A DNA stretch of 64,000 bases from Asterias amurensis (Eukaryota; Echinodermata; Asteroidea; Forcipulatida; Asteriidae). Where the stretch lies: the NCBI RefSeq assembly GCF_032118995.1, contig NC_092649.1, positions 14,964,332 through 15,028,331 of the forward strand, written 5' to 3'. The position numbers and the translations under genes are program-made. Below are positions 1 through 13,400 of the stretch, one piece after another. The notes under the pieces are model-generated. The model was given only the letters and a program-made list of their open reading frames with translations, was not told where the DNA came from and ran no database searches. Every line of letters begins with the position of its first letter. Positions within the stretch are counted from its first letter, which is position 1.

Positions 1-562
1 TTGTTTGCTTGTTTGCTTGTTTGCTTGTTTGCTTGTTTGCTTGTTTGCTGGTTTGCTGGTTTGCTGGTTTGCTGGTTTGCTGGTTTGTTGGTTTGTTGGT
101 TTGTTGGTTTGTTGGTTTGTTGGTTGTTTGTGCTTTTTTGTAAATGTTTTTGTCTAGTTAAAGGGTATGTATGTTTGTTTGTTTGCTTGTTTGCTTGTTT
201 GCTTGTTTGCTTGTTTGCTTGTTTGCTTGTTTGCTTGTTTGCTTGTTTGCTTGTTTGCTTGTTTGCTTGTTTGCTTGTTTGCTTGTTTGCTTGTTTGCTT
301 GTTTGCTTGTTTGCTTGTTTGCTTGTTTGCTTGTTTGCTTGTTTGCTTGTTTGCTTGTTTGCTTGTTTGCTTGTTTGCTTGTTTGCTTGTTTGCTGGTTT
401 GCTGGTTTGCTGGTTTGCTGGTTTGCTGGTTTGTTGGTTTGTTGGTTTGTTGGTTTGTTGGTTTGTTGGTTGTTTGTGCTTTTTTGTAAATGTTTTTGTC
501 TAGTTAAAGGGTATGTATGTTTGTTTGTTTGTTTGTTTGTTTGTTTGTTTGTTTATTGTTGA
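1..562. repeat. Higher-order tandem array of 8-bp units
   Basis: Seen directly: runs of an 8-bp unit (TTTGCTTG) grade into TTTGCTGG and then TTTGTTGG variants. They are followed by a unique island of about 60 bp (near 120-180) that ends in TATGTATG. The whole block, island included, is repeated (second island near 464-526), and a (TTTG)n run starts a third block. All three forward frames stay open because the unit has no stop codon, so the long Cys/Leu/Val ORFs here are artefacts. Confidence 0.95.
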
Positions 563-724
563 AGGTTCTGTTTGTTTGTTTAGTGTCTGCTTTTAGTCTA
601 ACTAGAATGTGTTTGTTCTTGTGTCGGTGTGCTTGTTTTGTTGCAATGTCTAGTTAGAGGGGGTGTATTGTTGGAGTTACTAAACTAAACTAAATTAAAT
701 TTAATTGATTAGAGTTAGATTAAG

Positions 725-1110
725 TTAAAGGCAGTTGACACTATTGGTAATTACTCAAAATCGTTAGTAGCATAAAACTTCACTTGGTAACAATAATGGG
801 GAGAGGTTGATAGTATAAAACATTGTGAGAAACGGCTTCCCCTGAAGTGATGTAGTTTTTGAGAAAAAGTAATTTTCCACAAACTTCATTTTGAGACCTC
901 ACGTTTAGAACTTGAGGTGTTGAAATAAACCATCTAAACGCACACAACTTTGTGTGACAAGTACGTTTTTTCCTTATATTATCTCGCAACTTCGACGATC
1001 AATTGAGTTCAAATTTTCACAGTTTTTATTTTATTTTATGCAATATGATGAGATACACCAAGTGAGAAGACTGGTCTTTGTCAATTACCAATAGTGTCCA
1101 CTGTCTTTAA
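725..1110. mobile_element. TTAA-flanked foldback MITE, family 1
   Basis: Inverted ends TTAAAGGCAGTTGACAC and its near-complement ending CTTTAA bound about 386 bp of non-coding sequence. The same family recurs at 4249, 8678, 9978, 11088, 13525, 17349, 23826, 27040, 28298, 31094, 41862 and 45342. The TTAA target site fits Kolobok or piggyBac-type non-autonomous elements. Confidence 0.85.
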
Positions 1111-1396
1111 GGAAAATTGAATTAAATTGAATTTAATTATTTAAATCAAGGTACCTGTCTTTATCTTTGCGGATAAAGACAGGGCCCAGTCTATGGTTTA
1201 AACAGCTTTAATGTACACAAGAGGGCGCCATACCCTCACACTGATGTATGTACATGTAATAGCATTGTTTGTATGACCTTGTGCAAGCAAGCTTATCCTC
1301 CATGGTGCAAAGGTCACTGTAAAAGGCTCCTGCCACTAAAGGTGTCATGCATGTCAAGCACTCTTTAGAGTAGAGCCTTCACAGCCACTGACTAAG

Positions 1397-1486
1397 ATGG
1401 AGGGAGCTGGAGGAATTTGTTTCAGTGACCATCGAGGTAGACCATCATGCAGTGACACTCTTGTATTCTTTTGCAATGGAAAAAAG
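1397..1486 (+). CDS. XDH: XDH exon 1
   Basis: Thirty codons ending [10 protein letters not shown], matching the conserved LVFFVNGRK start of XDH. The donor is AAG followed by gcaagt, the consensus of a GC-AG intron. Ends in phase 0. Confidence 0.88.
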
Positions 1487-4400
1487 GCAAGTGTTGATTT
1501 GTTGTGTTTTCTTTCTACGGCCAGGAACTCGTGTCATAGTAGAAATGATAACACTGGGTCAAGGCCCGGTCACACAGGCCCCGATAACGAGAACGAAAAC
1601 GATAAAGATAAAAATGCAAGCTCATGATTGGTTGAATTGCTCCTTGCAGAAAACGCCCACGTCATTCAACCAATCGAGGGCGTGCATTTTTATCTCGTTT
1701 TCGTTCTCGTTATCGGGGCCTGTGTAACCGGGCCTTTCCCCCCCCCCCTTTAGTATGATGTACTTATTTGTATCATAATTATTTGTTCGGGAAAAATTAC
1801 TGTATCCTGCTTAACTTTTTCATTCTTAATGAAATAAGTTAGACCTACTCAAAGGAGATTTTCTTTTCGGTAACTGTAGTGAAAAAAGGTGGCAGGATAC
1901 GGAAATCTTTTCTCCCCTTTGCAACAGAACTTTAGCAGAAATATGTCCATCTGGCCGACCGCATTAAAGTTTTTGGGAATGTTAAAGTTTTGGGTTTAAG
2001 TTTAAGTCTTCGAGTGGAGTTGTTTTGGTATGAACAAGCCCAAGTGAGATTGTTATATTTAATTGCCAGTCATTTTGGGGAAATTTTCAGCTATGTTTTC
2101 AAATAGTGTTGAAGTTTTTGGAATAAAAAAAAAAAGATAAAGTTTTTGAAATAACAACAAGTTTTTTTCAGACTCAAACATTGACATCTGGATAATAAAA
2201 AAAACCTCAAATTATAATCTTAAAGTTTTAAATAACTTCTGTTAAACAAAAATCAAACTCTCTGTCACTTGTTACAGTTAAATAAGCTGAACTTAAAACA
2301 TAAACAGTCATAACCCCTGATTGCAATGATGTACTGACTTGAAACTTATTTCAAATATTGCTTCATCCATGGAGATTCATGGATAGATAAAATTCAAAGA
2401 ATTAATCAATGGTTTCAGTTGAGTGAGCTAAAACAATGTAAAACTTGGCATAACTCCTTATTTCCATGACCTACTAACTTGAAACTGAAATCAAGTATTG
2501 CTTCTTACATAAAGATGCATATGAAAAGATAAAACTCAAAGAGTGCACCACTGGTCCCAGTTGAATGAGCTGAAACAATGAAAACCTTTAATGGCCACAC
2601 CTTCTTACTGTAACAAATTACCAATTTAAAACTTAAATCAAATATTGCGGCTAACGTGTAGATAATATGAAAAGGTAATCATCATCAAAGATTTTATCAC
2701 TTGTTCCAGTTGAATGAGCTAAAACAAAGATAACCTTTAATGGCCATACCTTCTTATTGTAACGAATTACCAATTTAAAACTTAAATCAAATATTGCTGC
2801 TAACGTGTAGATAATATTGTAGCGCCGGTGCAGATCGATCGGTTGGGGCACCAGCACGATTCCCCTTCGGAGCACTGCTTTTGGCCCAAGCCGGTCGATT
2901 TGTGAGTCTGCTCGCCAGAGAGGGCGCTCTCTGGCTTAGGCCTTCTCTCTCGTGTAATTTCAGTGAATTGTTGAACTGATGACAGAATAGCCAGTTAATT
3001 GTACCTTTCTTGTGTCATTAAACTGTGTGCATTGCAACCCCTGGTTGACGCCACAATATGAAAATATAATCATCATCAAAGCTTTTATCACTGATTTCAG
3101 TTGAATGAGCTTAAACAATGAAAACCTTATAGGGTCATAACACCTTTTTGCAATGATGTATCGATTAAAAACTGTAATCAAATATTGCTGTTTACATGTA
3201 TGTAATATAAAAAGATCACTGGTTCCAGTTGAATGAGCTAAATCAATAAAAACCTTAAATGGTCATTACTTCATATTTGTCAATGTCCCCACCCCTTTGA
3301 CCATCAATTGATCAAAAGATTGGTTTTTCATCAGTCATTGGTTCTATCTGGTGATCGGCAGCTTCGCTGCTCTAGTTTATGTATGGGATACACCAAGTGA
3401 GAATACTGGTCTTTGATAATTACCAATGTTTCCGTGCCTTTAAGTACAAACTGCCAAACATTATTGTAAACTTGTACAAGTTTTGAGAATTTCGTGGTAA
3501 GAACACAATGACCAATGACCAATGACCATCCTCTATCCTCTAACAGGTTATAGATCACCATGCTGATCCTTCGATGACATTGCTCTCCTATCTGCGAACC
3601 AAATGTATCCTTTGTAAGCTTTAAAAGTTTGTTTGTTTCCAAGTTTTGTACTTTTTAGTGTTCCCAATCTCTGCATTGCTCAGGAAAATCAAAAATCAAA
3701 AGTTGCATCCCCCTGGCTGCCGCTTCCCACGTGGTTGTACTTTAAACTTTGGTGTGATCCCTGTTTAAATGCTCGTATGGCTTCTGGCTATAGCACCCCA
3801 GTCAAAGATATATTAACAGAGATAAAGAGACTGTCAACATAGGGCGAAATAGCTCAGTTGGTAATCCGGATGTCATTCAAATCCCGCTTAAGTTGTCTTT
3901 ATTCATTCCCAAAATGATTTTGCTTGCAAATCATTTTTGAATTTGAAGGAATACTTAATATTTCTTAATGAGTTGGTAACAGTGCGTTTAACAGGAAGTA
4001 AACTAGGATGCGGAGAGGGTGGGTGCGGTGCCTGCACGGTCATGGTATCCAAATACTCACCGAAGGACAAGTCCATCAGGTATGATTAGGTAATCTGGGG
4101 CTTAATTTTACAGAGCTGCCTGAGCTGAAAATTAACCTTTGTAACTTTCTGCTAACAAAAAATTAGACCAGTCCAGATGGGACGCATGGAATGAAACTAA
4201 TTCTGGAATTAAATTATAACTATTTTGTGCTGCTAGCTACTTTAGTACTTAAAGGCAGTGGAAACTATTGGTAATTACCCAAAATAATTATCAGCATAAA
4301 ACCTTACTTGGAAACGAGTAATGGGCAGAGGTTGACTATATAAAACATTGTGAGAAAGGGCTTCCCTCTGAAATAAAGTAGTTTTCGAGAAAGAAGTAAT

Positions 4401-7400
4401 TTTCCACGAATTGGATTTCGAGACCTCAGATTTAGAATTTGAGGTCTCGAAATCAAGCATCTGAAAACACACAACATCGTGTGACAAGGTCTTTTTTCTT
4501 TCATAATTATCTCGCAACTTCGACGACAAATTTAGCTCAAATTTTCACAGGTTTATTATTTTTATGCATATGTTGAGATACACCAAGTGAGAAGACTGGT
4601 CTTTGACAATAACATATAGTGTCCAGGGGTCGATTTCACAAAGAGTTAGGACTAGTCCTAACTTAGGACTAGTCCTAAGAGATATCAAAAATGTACAGCT
4701 AGTACTAAGTTAGGACGAGTAATTCTTCCTAACTCGAGATAAGACTAGTCCTAACTCTTTGTGAAATCAACCCCTTGGTCTTTAATCCTCTTGTAAAAAC
4801 AGGTTTGTTAGCCACATACAAACGATTTTGCATTTGAAAATGTCCGTAACACAGTCATGCAAAAACAGTTTTGTTTTTGGTTTTGAAACAACATTTTCTA
4901 TCAAAATTCTTTCATGGAAAAGAAATTTAAGCAAAAAGGAAAACATTTTGGCGAAAATCAAGCCATGAAACTGATAAGGGCCATGTCACAGGATGCAATT
5001 TTCTGGCAACACTTTCAGGCAGTCTCCAAGAAGAGAATCTATTCACATTTGAAAGTTCACATATTTTTCTTGAGGACTGTAAGACGGTGTTTGAACGATG
5101 TTTAAGAAAAAAATAATATTTTTCACCAAAGTGGTCCTCTATACATTGGAGCATGCACTGCAGTTGGTTGCCTGTAAAAATTGCCTTGTGTGATAAGGCC
5201 TTAACCATCGTAATGCATGAAGGTCAATATTCGTTATATTGGACCAAAATTGATGTTGAAACATAAACAAAGAGAAGATTGTATTTTTGTTTTATTGATA
5301 GCCATCTTGCAGTGAATGCATGCCTGACTCCCATCTGTTCTGTACACTGTATGGCAGTCACAACTGTAGAAGGAATTGGAAATACAAAGACCAGACTCCA
5401 TCCTGTACAGGTATGTACGTCAGATACTTTATATCTAAATATCCCATTAATGGACAGGACGCACATCCCACTACGCCACTTAACAATGTATTCAAATGTT
5501 TTGTCCCCAATGCTCTTATAACCGCCTTATCCAGCTCATCATTATAAGTTATCACACAAGCGCGAGTGGAATACAGAAAAATATAGCGCTTCTGCGTCCC
5601 ATATCCAACGAGGCCGAAGGCCGAGTTGGATATGGGACGCAGACGTGCTATATTTTCCGTATTTCCACGAGCGTGCGTGTGATAACATACTTATCTTCAA
5701 GCAAACTTGGCGCGTGACATAGAACACACAAGACGCATGGTAGTGATATTAGCCGTGCAATATAGGTTTTTATCACCACTCCATTCTGCCAATCTATACT
5801 TATCATATAATAGGTGTGGAGTTCCTCTGTATCATGACATAGGTCAAGTGTTAATGGCAACTGATCCTTTAACTATGGATTGGGGACTTGTTATGGCAAT
5901 GTCATGCTGTAGTTTTTTTTTGTTTTTTTTCCCCCAACTGTTTGGTTTTCACCGTTTTATAGGAGCGTCTCGCAAAGGCTCATGGGTCTCAGTGTGGTTT
6001 CTGCACTCCAGGCATTGTTATGTCAATGTACACCCTACTCAGGAACAGACCACATCCTACCATGGGGGAAATAGAGGGTGCCTTGGAGGGGAACCTGTGT
6101 CGATGTACGGGGTACCGGCCGATTCTACAAGGCTTTAAAACATTCACAAAGGTATACTTTATCATCTTAAACAATCCCGCCTATTAAACTCAAACAGGGC
6201 TAAGTTTCGTAAAGTTTAATAACAGTTGGTCATCGAAGTTTCAAGTTGTTGCACAATCCCTTGTTGCACAAATTTGTGTGCGTTCAGATGCCCAATAAAG
6301 GCTTCAGACTTTTTAAAAATATTTTTTTATTATTTTCTTATTTACCCTGGGGAAACCTCTCAGTGAAACACTGTTTTCCAGAGGTGGCCAGTGGCTACAT
6401 ACACATTACAATTTTAAAGACATTAAGTGTTTTAGTATTTAAGTAAGAAATTACCTCTTTCTAAAAAAACATGTTACTTCAGAGAAAGCCATTTCTCACA
6501 ATGTTTAATACTATCAACAGCTCTCCATTGCTCATTACCAAGTAAGTTTTTGTGCTACAAAGACTTCAGAGTATGCCAGTAGTATCCAGTGCCTTTAAAA
6601 GGAAATACTATTCTTAAAAAGTTTACTACACTACAAGTCTTGTTGTCTTTCGTTTCTGTTTGCAATACCTTTGAATTGATCTTTATGGTTCATGTCCAGG
6701 AAGGATGCTGTGGCAAAAATAGCAAGAACTGCTGTATGAGTTCGTCGTCGAATAATATAGACCTCGGGGTGAGTATATCAATGTTTGAAGCTTAAAAAAA
6801 AATGTAATAATAATAGTTGGTTCTTATATACGACACTTCTCACACCAAAGGGTTCACCCGAAATGCACATTATGGGCTTTCTTTACAAGGAAGCATAAGC
6901 GATGTTTGAAATTATAAGATCCATTTTACTGTGAAGTAACACATTGTTACAATTTACAAGGTGCCATGCCAGAAGCACAAGGGCAAACCCTTTCTACTGT
7001 GTTCTTTATAAAATAATAATAATGATCGGTTTTTATATATCGCTTGACACTCAAAGGGCATCTCATGAAGCCTGTGCTGCCAAATATGTAGTGAAATAAA
7101 TTCTTTCCCTGGGTGGAGAGAACTGCAATTATAGTTAAGTGTCTTGCTCAAGGACACAAGTGTTGAGACCAAGCCCCACACTCTGCTGAACAGAAACACC
7201 AGAGCTTGAGTTCAGTACTCCTACAGATCTACGGATCATAGTATGTTTTTGCTTTTGTTGTCCCTTGCCCATCTCGTGGTATATTGTCTTGTATTTTGTT
7301 TTGTACTGTTATGGCAAATAAAATAATAATAATTACACTACACACCAAGCCTAATATTATGGCTTGACACCTCATCCGTAGGAAGAAGCGATAATGGTGA

Positions 7401-10400
7401 CGAGTTTTGCTCGTAAGGATACAATTAGTGTCATGATCGTGACTCAAACACAACACTCTCCTGATCAGAAACACCAGTGCTTTAGTCACAAGTCTTATTA
7501 TTATTATTATTCAGCCACGACACGTATACCACAATCAGAAAACACAGAGTATAATAGAGTTCACTGCGTTTGGCATTTTTAGTCAGTGACGCGCTGTTAA
7601 TGATGATGATATTCATGCTATTTCAGTTGGGTTTAACAAAATTAACAAACAGTCGTAATTTTGATTGTGACATCAACTTTGAATCAACAAATCCCAAAGT
7701 TGTTACTTTTTCCCAATCTGTTGTAAAGATCAGTGTTTTGTTTTCAGGTTTCAACCCAACTATTTGACCCGACCAAGTTCGTGCCCTATGATCCTACACA
7801 AGAACCGATCTTTCCTCCAGAGCTGATGGTAATTGTATGATCTGATAACTATACTATTTGTAGTCCCATAGGGTTTGTTTGTTTGTTTGTTTGTTTGTTT
7901 GTTTTGTTCCCGATTTAAAACAAAAGGGAACATGTGTCTTGGGGAAACCAGAAAGCCAGATTTGACCGAGTTATATAAACATGTATTTAATATTTGTTTT
8001 TTTATCAAACCTACCCACAGATCCTTCTCATGGGATGTTCTTTTAAGCTTTACACAATTAACACAGTCTTGGAATTATGATTTTTAATTTTAAATTTTCA
8101 AAGATGATGTTAACAGAGAAGACACCTGTACTTGAGACCTTCTGTAGTGATAAAGTGACATGGTTTCGTCCAGTCCTTTTAGAACAACTCCTGAAGCTAA
8201 AGTCTAAACACCCACAGGCTAAGATGGTTGTTGGAAACTCTGAAGTTGGTAGGTGAAACATTCAATCACGCCCCCCCCCACCCCCCTGCAACGATGTGAC
8301 TTGGTCTCATACGGATAGTCTGGTGCCCTTTTGAACCTCTGGTCTTGTTTTGGTATAGCCCCACCCCAACCCTCCCCAACCCTCTAAAATCGGCCTCCCC
8401 CCATGAGATCCATTATAAAATGCATTTAAAGCATCAAAAAATAACTTGTGACACCCGCTTGTCCCTTCCCCCTCAATGCCAAATTAGATCACTGGTGTCG
8501 GTCCAAGTGTAAACCGTGCTCCATAAAAAAAAATCAAAGGACAGTCTCAAAAGTCTCTTGATGTTATTTAAATAATCGGGGGGGGGGGGGGGGGGGGTCC
8601 TATCACTCTATTTATCTCTCGAGTCGACCGAGGACAGAATCATGTTGAGATTCAGCTATTGAATAGACTTTCCCTCATTAAAGGCAGTGGACACTATTGG
8701 TAATTACTCAAAACATTTATTAGCATAAAACCTTTCTTGGTGACGAGTAATTGGAAGAGGTTGATAGTATAAAACATTGCGAGAAACAGCTCCCTCTGAA
8801 GTGACATAGTTTTCGAGAGAGAAGTAATTTTCCAAAAATTTGATTTTAAGACCTCAAATTTAGAATTTGGCGTCTTGAAATCAAGCATCTGAAAGCACAC
8901 AACTTCGTGTGACCATGGTGCGACAAGGGTGTTTTTTTTTAATATTAATATCTCGCAACTTCGACGACCGATTGAGCTCAAATTTTCACAGGTCTGTTAT
9001 TTTATGCATATGTTGAGATGCACCACCTGTGAATACTAGTTTTTGACAATTACCAATAGTGTTCAATATCTTTAAGTTGGGGATATCACCTGGAAGCACC
9101 CCGAAGTCCATAGATATCTCAAAGATAATTCGCATTCATAAATGTTTGTTACAATTTGTCTAGTATTGAACTTTCACTCTTGTTTTGACAGGTGTGGAGG
9201 TGAAGTTTAAGAACCAGCATTATTCTACTCTGATTGACGTCAATCACGTACCAGAGCTTAAACGAATTGAAGACACGCCCACTGGGGTCAGAGTTGGGGG
9301 GTCAGTATCTCTGACGTCACTGGGGGATCATCTGAAGAAGCTTATAGGCGCAGAACCAGGTATATATTTTTGTTGATTTATCTCTTCACTGGTGCGTTAG
9401 GTGGAGAAATAGTTGAATAACTCATTATTTGGGTAAATCGGTAAAAGATTAACATGTGGTAATTAATGACCTAGTTAAAATGACACAATAAAGATCAGTC
9501 CAACTGACCCAGATTGTAATAAAGCTTTAAAAAACATCAGATATTGATAATTAAATCTTAAGTCACTATGTAAATTACCTGAAATAATCACTATAATTGA
9601 TAGCCTTACATCGTTAAAGTTGTTTTGAAAATGTCTAATTGCCTTTTATATTGTGTTGATATTCTAGAACACAAGACGAGGGTGTTCAGTGCGATCGTAG
9701 AGATGTTGCGATGGTTTGCTGGATGTCAAATTAGGAATGTTGCCGTAAGTTGCCTGACCATCTCATTCGAGCTGTTATAATTTTCTTGGTTGCTTCGTGT
9801 TTTTTTTTCTTTTTCCATTTGTTTTTTTTATTGTCATTGCTTGCTATTGATTTGCTTTTTTAATTCTGACGTTACTGATTTCTCTTATGTATGTGTCATT
9901 GTCAGGCATGATATATCCCTACTTTAGTCTGTTTTCTGATTTTTTTATTTGCCCTTGGAAAATCTTGACAGTTTTGATTAAAGACCCTGGACACTATTGG
10001 TAGTTGTCAAATTACTATTACTCATTACCAAGTAAGGTTTTATGCTAATAATTATTTGGAATAATTATCAATAGTGTCCACTGCCTTTAACTAATATTCA
10101 TCTTGAACTCAATCAAATATTCCTACCATATATCATTCCTGCATTGTATTGTTGATGGTTATTCAGCAGGCCTGGAATTTCATCTTTAAAAGGCGAGGCC
10201 ATTTTTATTTTGCAAAGGGCACTTCCATTATAAGATCTTCAAGTCAATGGGGAACTTTGAAGGGGCACCAAGGCCAAGATGAGGGGCACTGAAGGCAATG
10301 GCCTCCGTGGTCTGTGTGTAATTCCAGGCCTGATTCAGTTTTCTTTCTCCTTTTTTATAGTGCCTCGCTGGTAACATAACGACCGGCAGCCCAGTGTCTG

Positions 10401-13400
10401 ATCTGAATCCTTTATTAATGGCAGCTTTGTGCACAGTTGAACTGATGTCAAGCAAAGGTATTGTGCACTTACTGTAGATTTTCCCCTCCAATTTCAAAAA
10501 GTTTTTTTTTAAGTTTCACTAACACGCATTCAAATTCATGAATTTCCCCCAATCAAACTATAAAGGTTTCTTTAACTATGATGAATGGATCATTGTCGAT
10601 TTCTTGAACGCATGATTTTCTTTTTCAGCAAAAAAAGGTACCCTACTTCTTTTACACAACCACATACCGTAGCATTCACAAACAGACACAATAGAAAATT
10701 ACTGTGTGTCCCCCTAGATGAGGCCAACTTTGGGGATTCGAGTTTGTCGATACACTTTTATTTGGATTATTTAATCAATGTGGGTACTTCAGACAATCAA
10801 TCAATCAATCATAAACAAATAATTTGTCTAGCGCCTAAAGCAAAAGTTTGCTCAAAGGCGCTGAGGCACAGAATAGATAAAAAGTCATTGATGGTAGGCC
10901 TCCTGAAACAAGTGAGCTTTCAGAAGGCCTTGAATGTGTTGAAGGATATTGTGTCCCTGATTGGGCAGTTTTTTCCAGAGTTTGGGTTCATTTTGGGAGA
11001 AGGATCTGACAACAACATTTTGCAGCCTTTTTTTTTTTTTTTTAGGGGGGGGGGGGGTCATTACCAAAGTATGCAGTACCTGTAAGTGAAAGGCACTGGA
11101 TTCCCACTTAGTTCATCTCAAAATATGCATACAATAACAAACCTGTGAAAATTTGGACTCCATTATTTGGTCAGCAAGAGAATAATGAGGAAAAAAACAC
11201 CCTTGTTGTGCTCAATGTTTGTGCTTTCAGATGCCTAACAAAAGTGAGAAATTATCTCTTCCTCAAAAACTACACCACTTTAGAAGGATCCGTTTCCATT
11301 GCTCATTACCTAGTAGGTTTTTTTTATAACAACTTATTTGAGTATCTATACCAATAATGTCCAGTGCCTTTAAGTTAAGTCAATTTTAAGGTTATTTACA
11401 ACTTATGTATACAATAACAAGAACATCTTAAAACATTAATGTAATTTTGTTCCCTTCTGAACAGCCTTATAGTATTGTTTTGGAGTCGACATAAACTTAA
11501 TTTGTATTTTTTATTTAAGGTGGGCGCACGGTAACTTTGGACGGTAGTTTCTTTACTGGCTATAGAAAGAACATCATTGAACCAGAGGAGATCATTATCA
11601 ACATCAGTATTCCATTCTCGTCACAGGTAAAGAATACCATTTTACTCATTTTTTTCTTGAGTTGTCCTGCGTACGAATCCCATTGGAGCAATATGCCCGT
11701 GACTTTTTGTTCACAGAACTCTGAAAAATACTATGGGTGAACAGTGGTAACACACATCTCTTAAAGGGTGGCTGCAGTGTTTTTTTTTAAATTCATTTAA
11801 ACGGTTTAACATGACTTTTTAAACCTAAAATATATTTTGGGATTTTTTATTAAATGCGCAAGTATTTTAAAAATGGTTTTCAAGGAGAAGGGGAACCCAC
11901 CCCACCCCTAAAAGGGAGCCTTCATTTGTATAAACGTGACGTCATGGCGGTAACCCGAGCCGCAGGGCCCCCTGGCTGTGTGCATTATAGAGATGTGTGG
12001 ACTGTGTGGCCTGCCGTCGATTTCACAAAGAGTTAGGACTCGTCTTATCTCGAGTTAGGACGAGTAACTCTTCCTAACTTAGGATTAATCTTAAGGTCTG
12101 CATGCTACAGTGCAGGGTTGTGACTCGTCCTAAGTCCTAAGAATAGTCTTAAGTTAGGAAGAGTGAAATCGACGGCAGGTACCTAGGCGCGTGTAGTTAG
12201 GGACCAGACTCTTTTTGCCGACGATATGTTTGAATTCGTGACGTGACGTCGATGGTAGGGGGGCGGTTACAATCCACAAAAGGGGGGGGGCATGACTTAT
12301 TCGCTAATTATGCAAGTCAGATATGTCGGGAATAAGCAAAACACATTTTATTGATGTTCAATACATATATCAGAAATAAATGACAGCAAAATTTACTGTT
12401 TTATTTGAATTCACTGCAGCATCCCTTTAAATATCAGTTTAGTTCCATGATATGCCAAATGATAATTTTTCATCGGGGATGAAGGGTATAATATGTATAT
12501 TTACCCTAAAACCAAATTTATATTAAGCACTGTATACTCACTAAGATTTTAAACTTTGCTTGGTGGAGGGTTACCTATAAAAGAGAGGTTTGTGGTAACA
12601 CCATGTGAATATCTCTTTTGTATTGAATATCCCTCATTGTATTCCAAGGTTAAACCTCAACTAAGCAGAGCTCTTTAAATAAACAGTCATTCTTGTTTGC
12701 ATTGAGCTTATTCCTTTTTTTATAAAAAGTTGTTTGTTTGGCTGGAAGGAGTTCGATAAAGCAGAGGTCAGACTTTTACATTTAAGACTATTCTATGCTT
12801 AACACATAGAAAAAAACAGTTGTTTGTGTGTGAATTCTGTTCAATTGAACCTCTGGCAGTAAATGGGGTCGATTTCACAAAGGTAGTCCTAACTAATTGG
12901 ACAAGTCCTGTAGGAGTTAGGACCAGTAACTCTTCCTAACTCAAGATAAGACTAAACAGGACAATTACCAGACATGTCCATGGGTGGATTTCAAAAAGAG
13001 TTAAATCTCTTTGTAAATACCCACCCATGGACACGTTGGGCATTTCACAAAGCAATAAAATTCATCGCAAGACAATTTTTCAGTATCACCATAGTAAGTT
13101 GTATTGTGACATCACCATTTTCATAGCAACTACGATTGATTTGCAGTTACGATCAACCTTAGATCTTTGTGAAATCGGGCCCAGGGCCCAATTTCATAGA
13201 GCTGCTAAGCACAAAAATGTGCTTAGCATGAAATTTCTTCCTTGATAAAAACAGGTTTACCAACCAAATGTCCATGTGATTTTCAGGATAAGCAAACAAA
13301 AGCTGAATACCAGTAACAAGCACTATGTAACAAATGGAAATTTGGCTGGTAATACTGATTTTATCGGGGAAGATAAGCAGCTCTATGAAAGTTGGCCCTG

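Noticed and set aside
1..562. Long Cys/Leu/Phe/Val-rich ORFs in all three forward frames
   Set aside because: They are translations of an 8-bp tandem repeat with no stop codon. There is no start context, no homology and equal openness in each frame.
5707..6138. 143-residue plus-strand ORF overlapping XDH exon 5
   Set aside because: It reads exon 5 in the wrong frame. The correct frame gives the QCGFC/LCRC iron-sulfur motif.
10585..11085. 166-residue plus-strand ORF
   Set aside because: It runs across intron, repeat and homopolymer DNA. The meaningful frame in this interval is the minus-strand LINE fragment.
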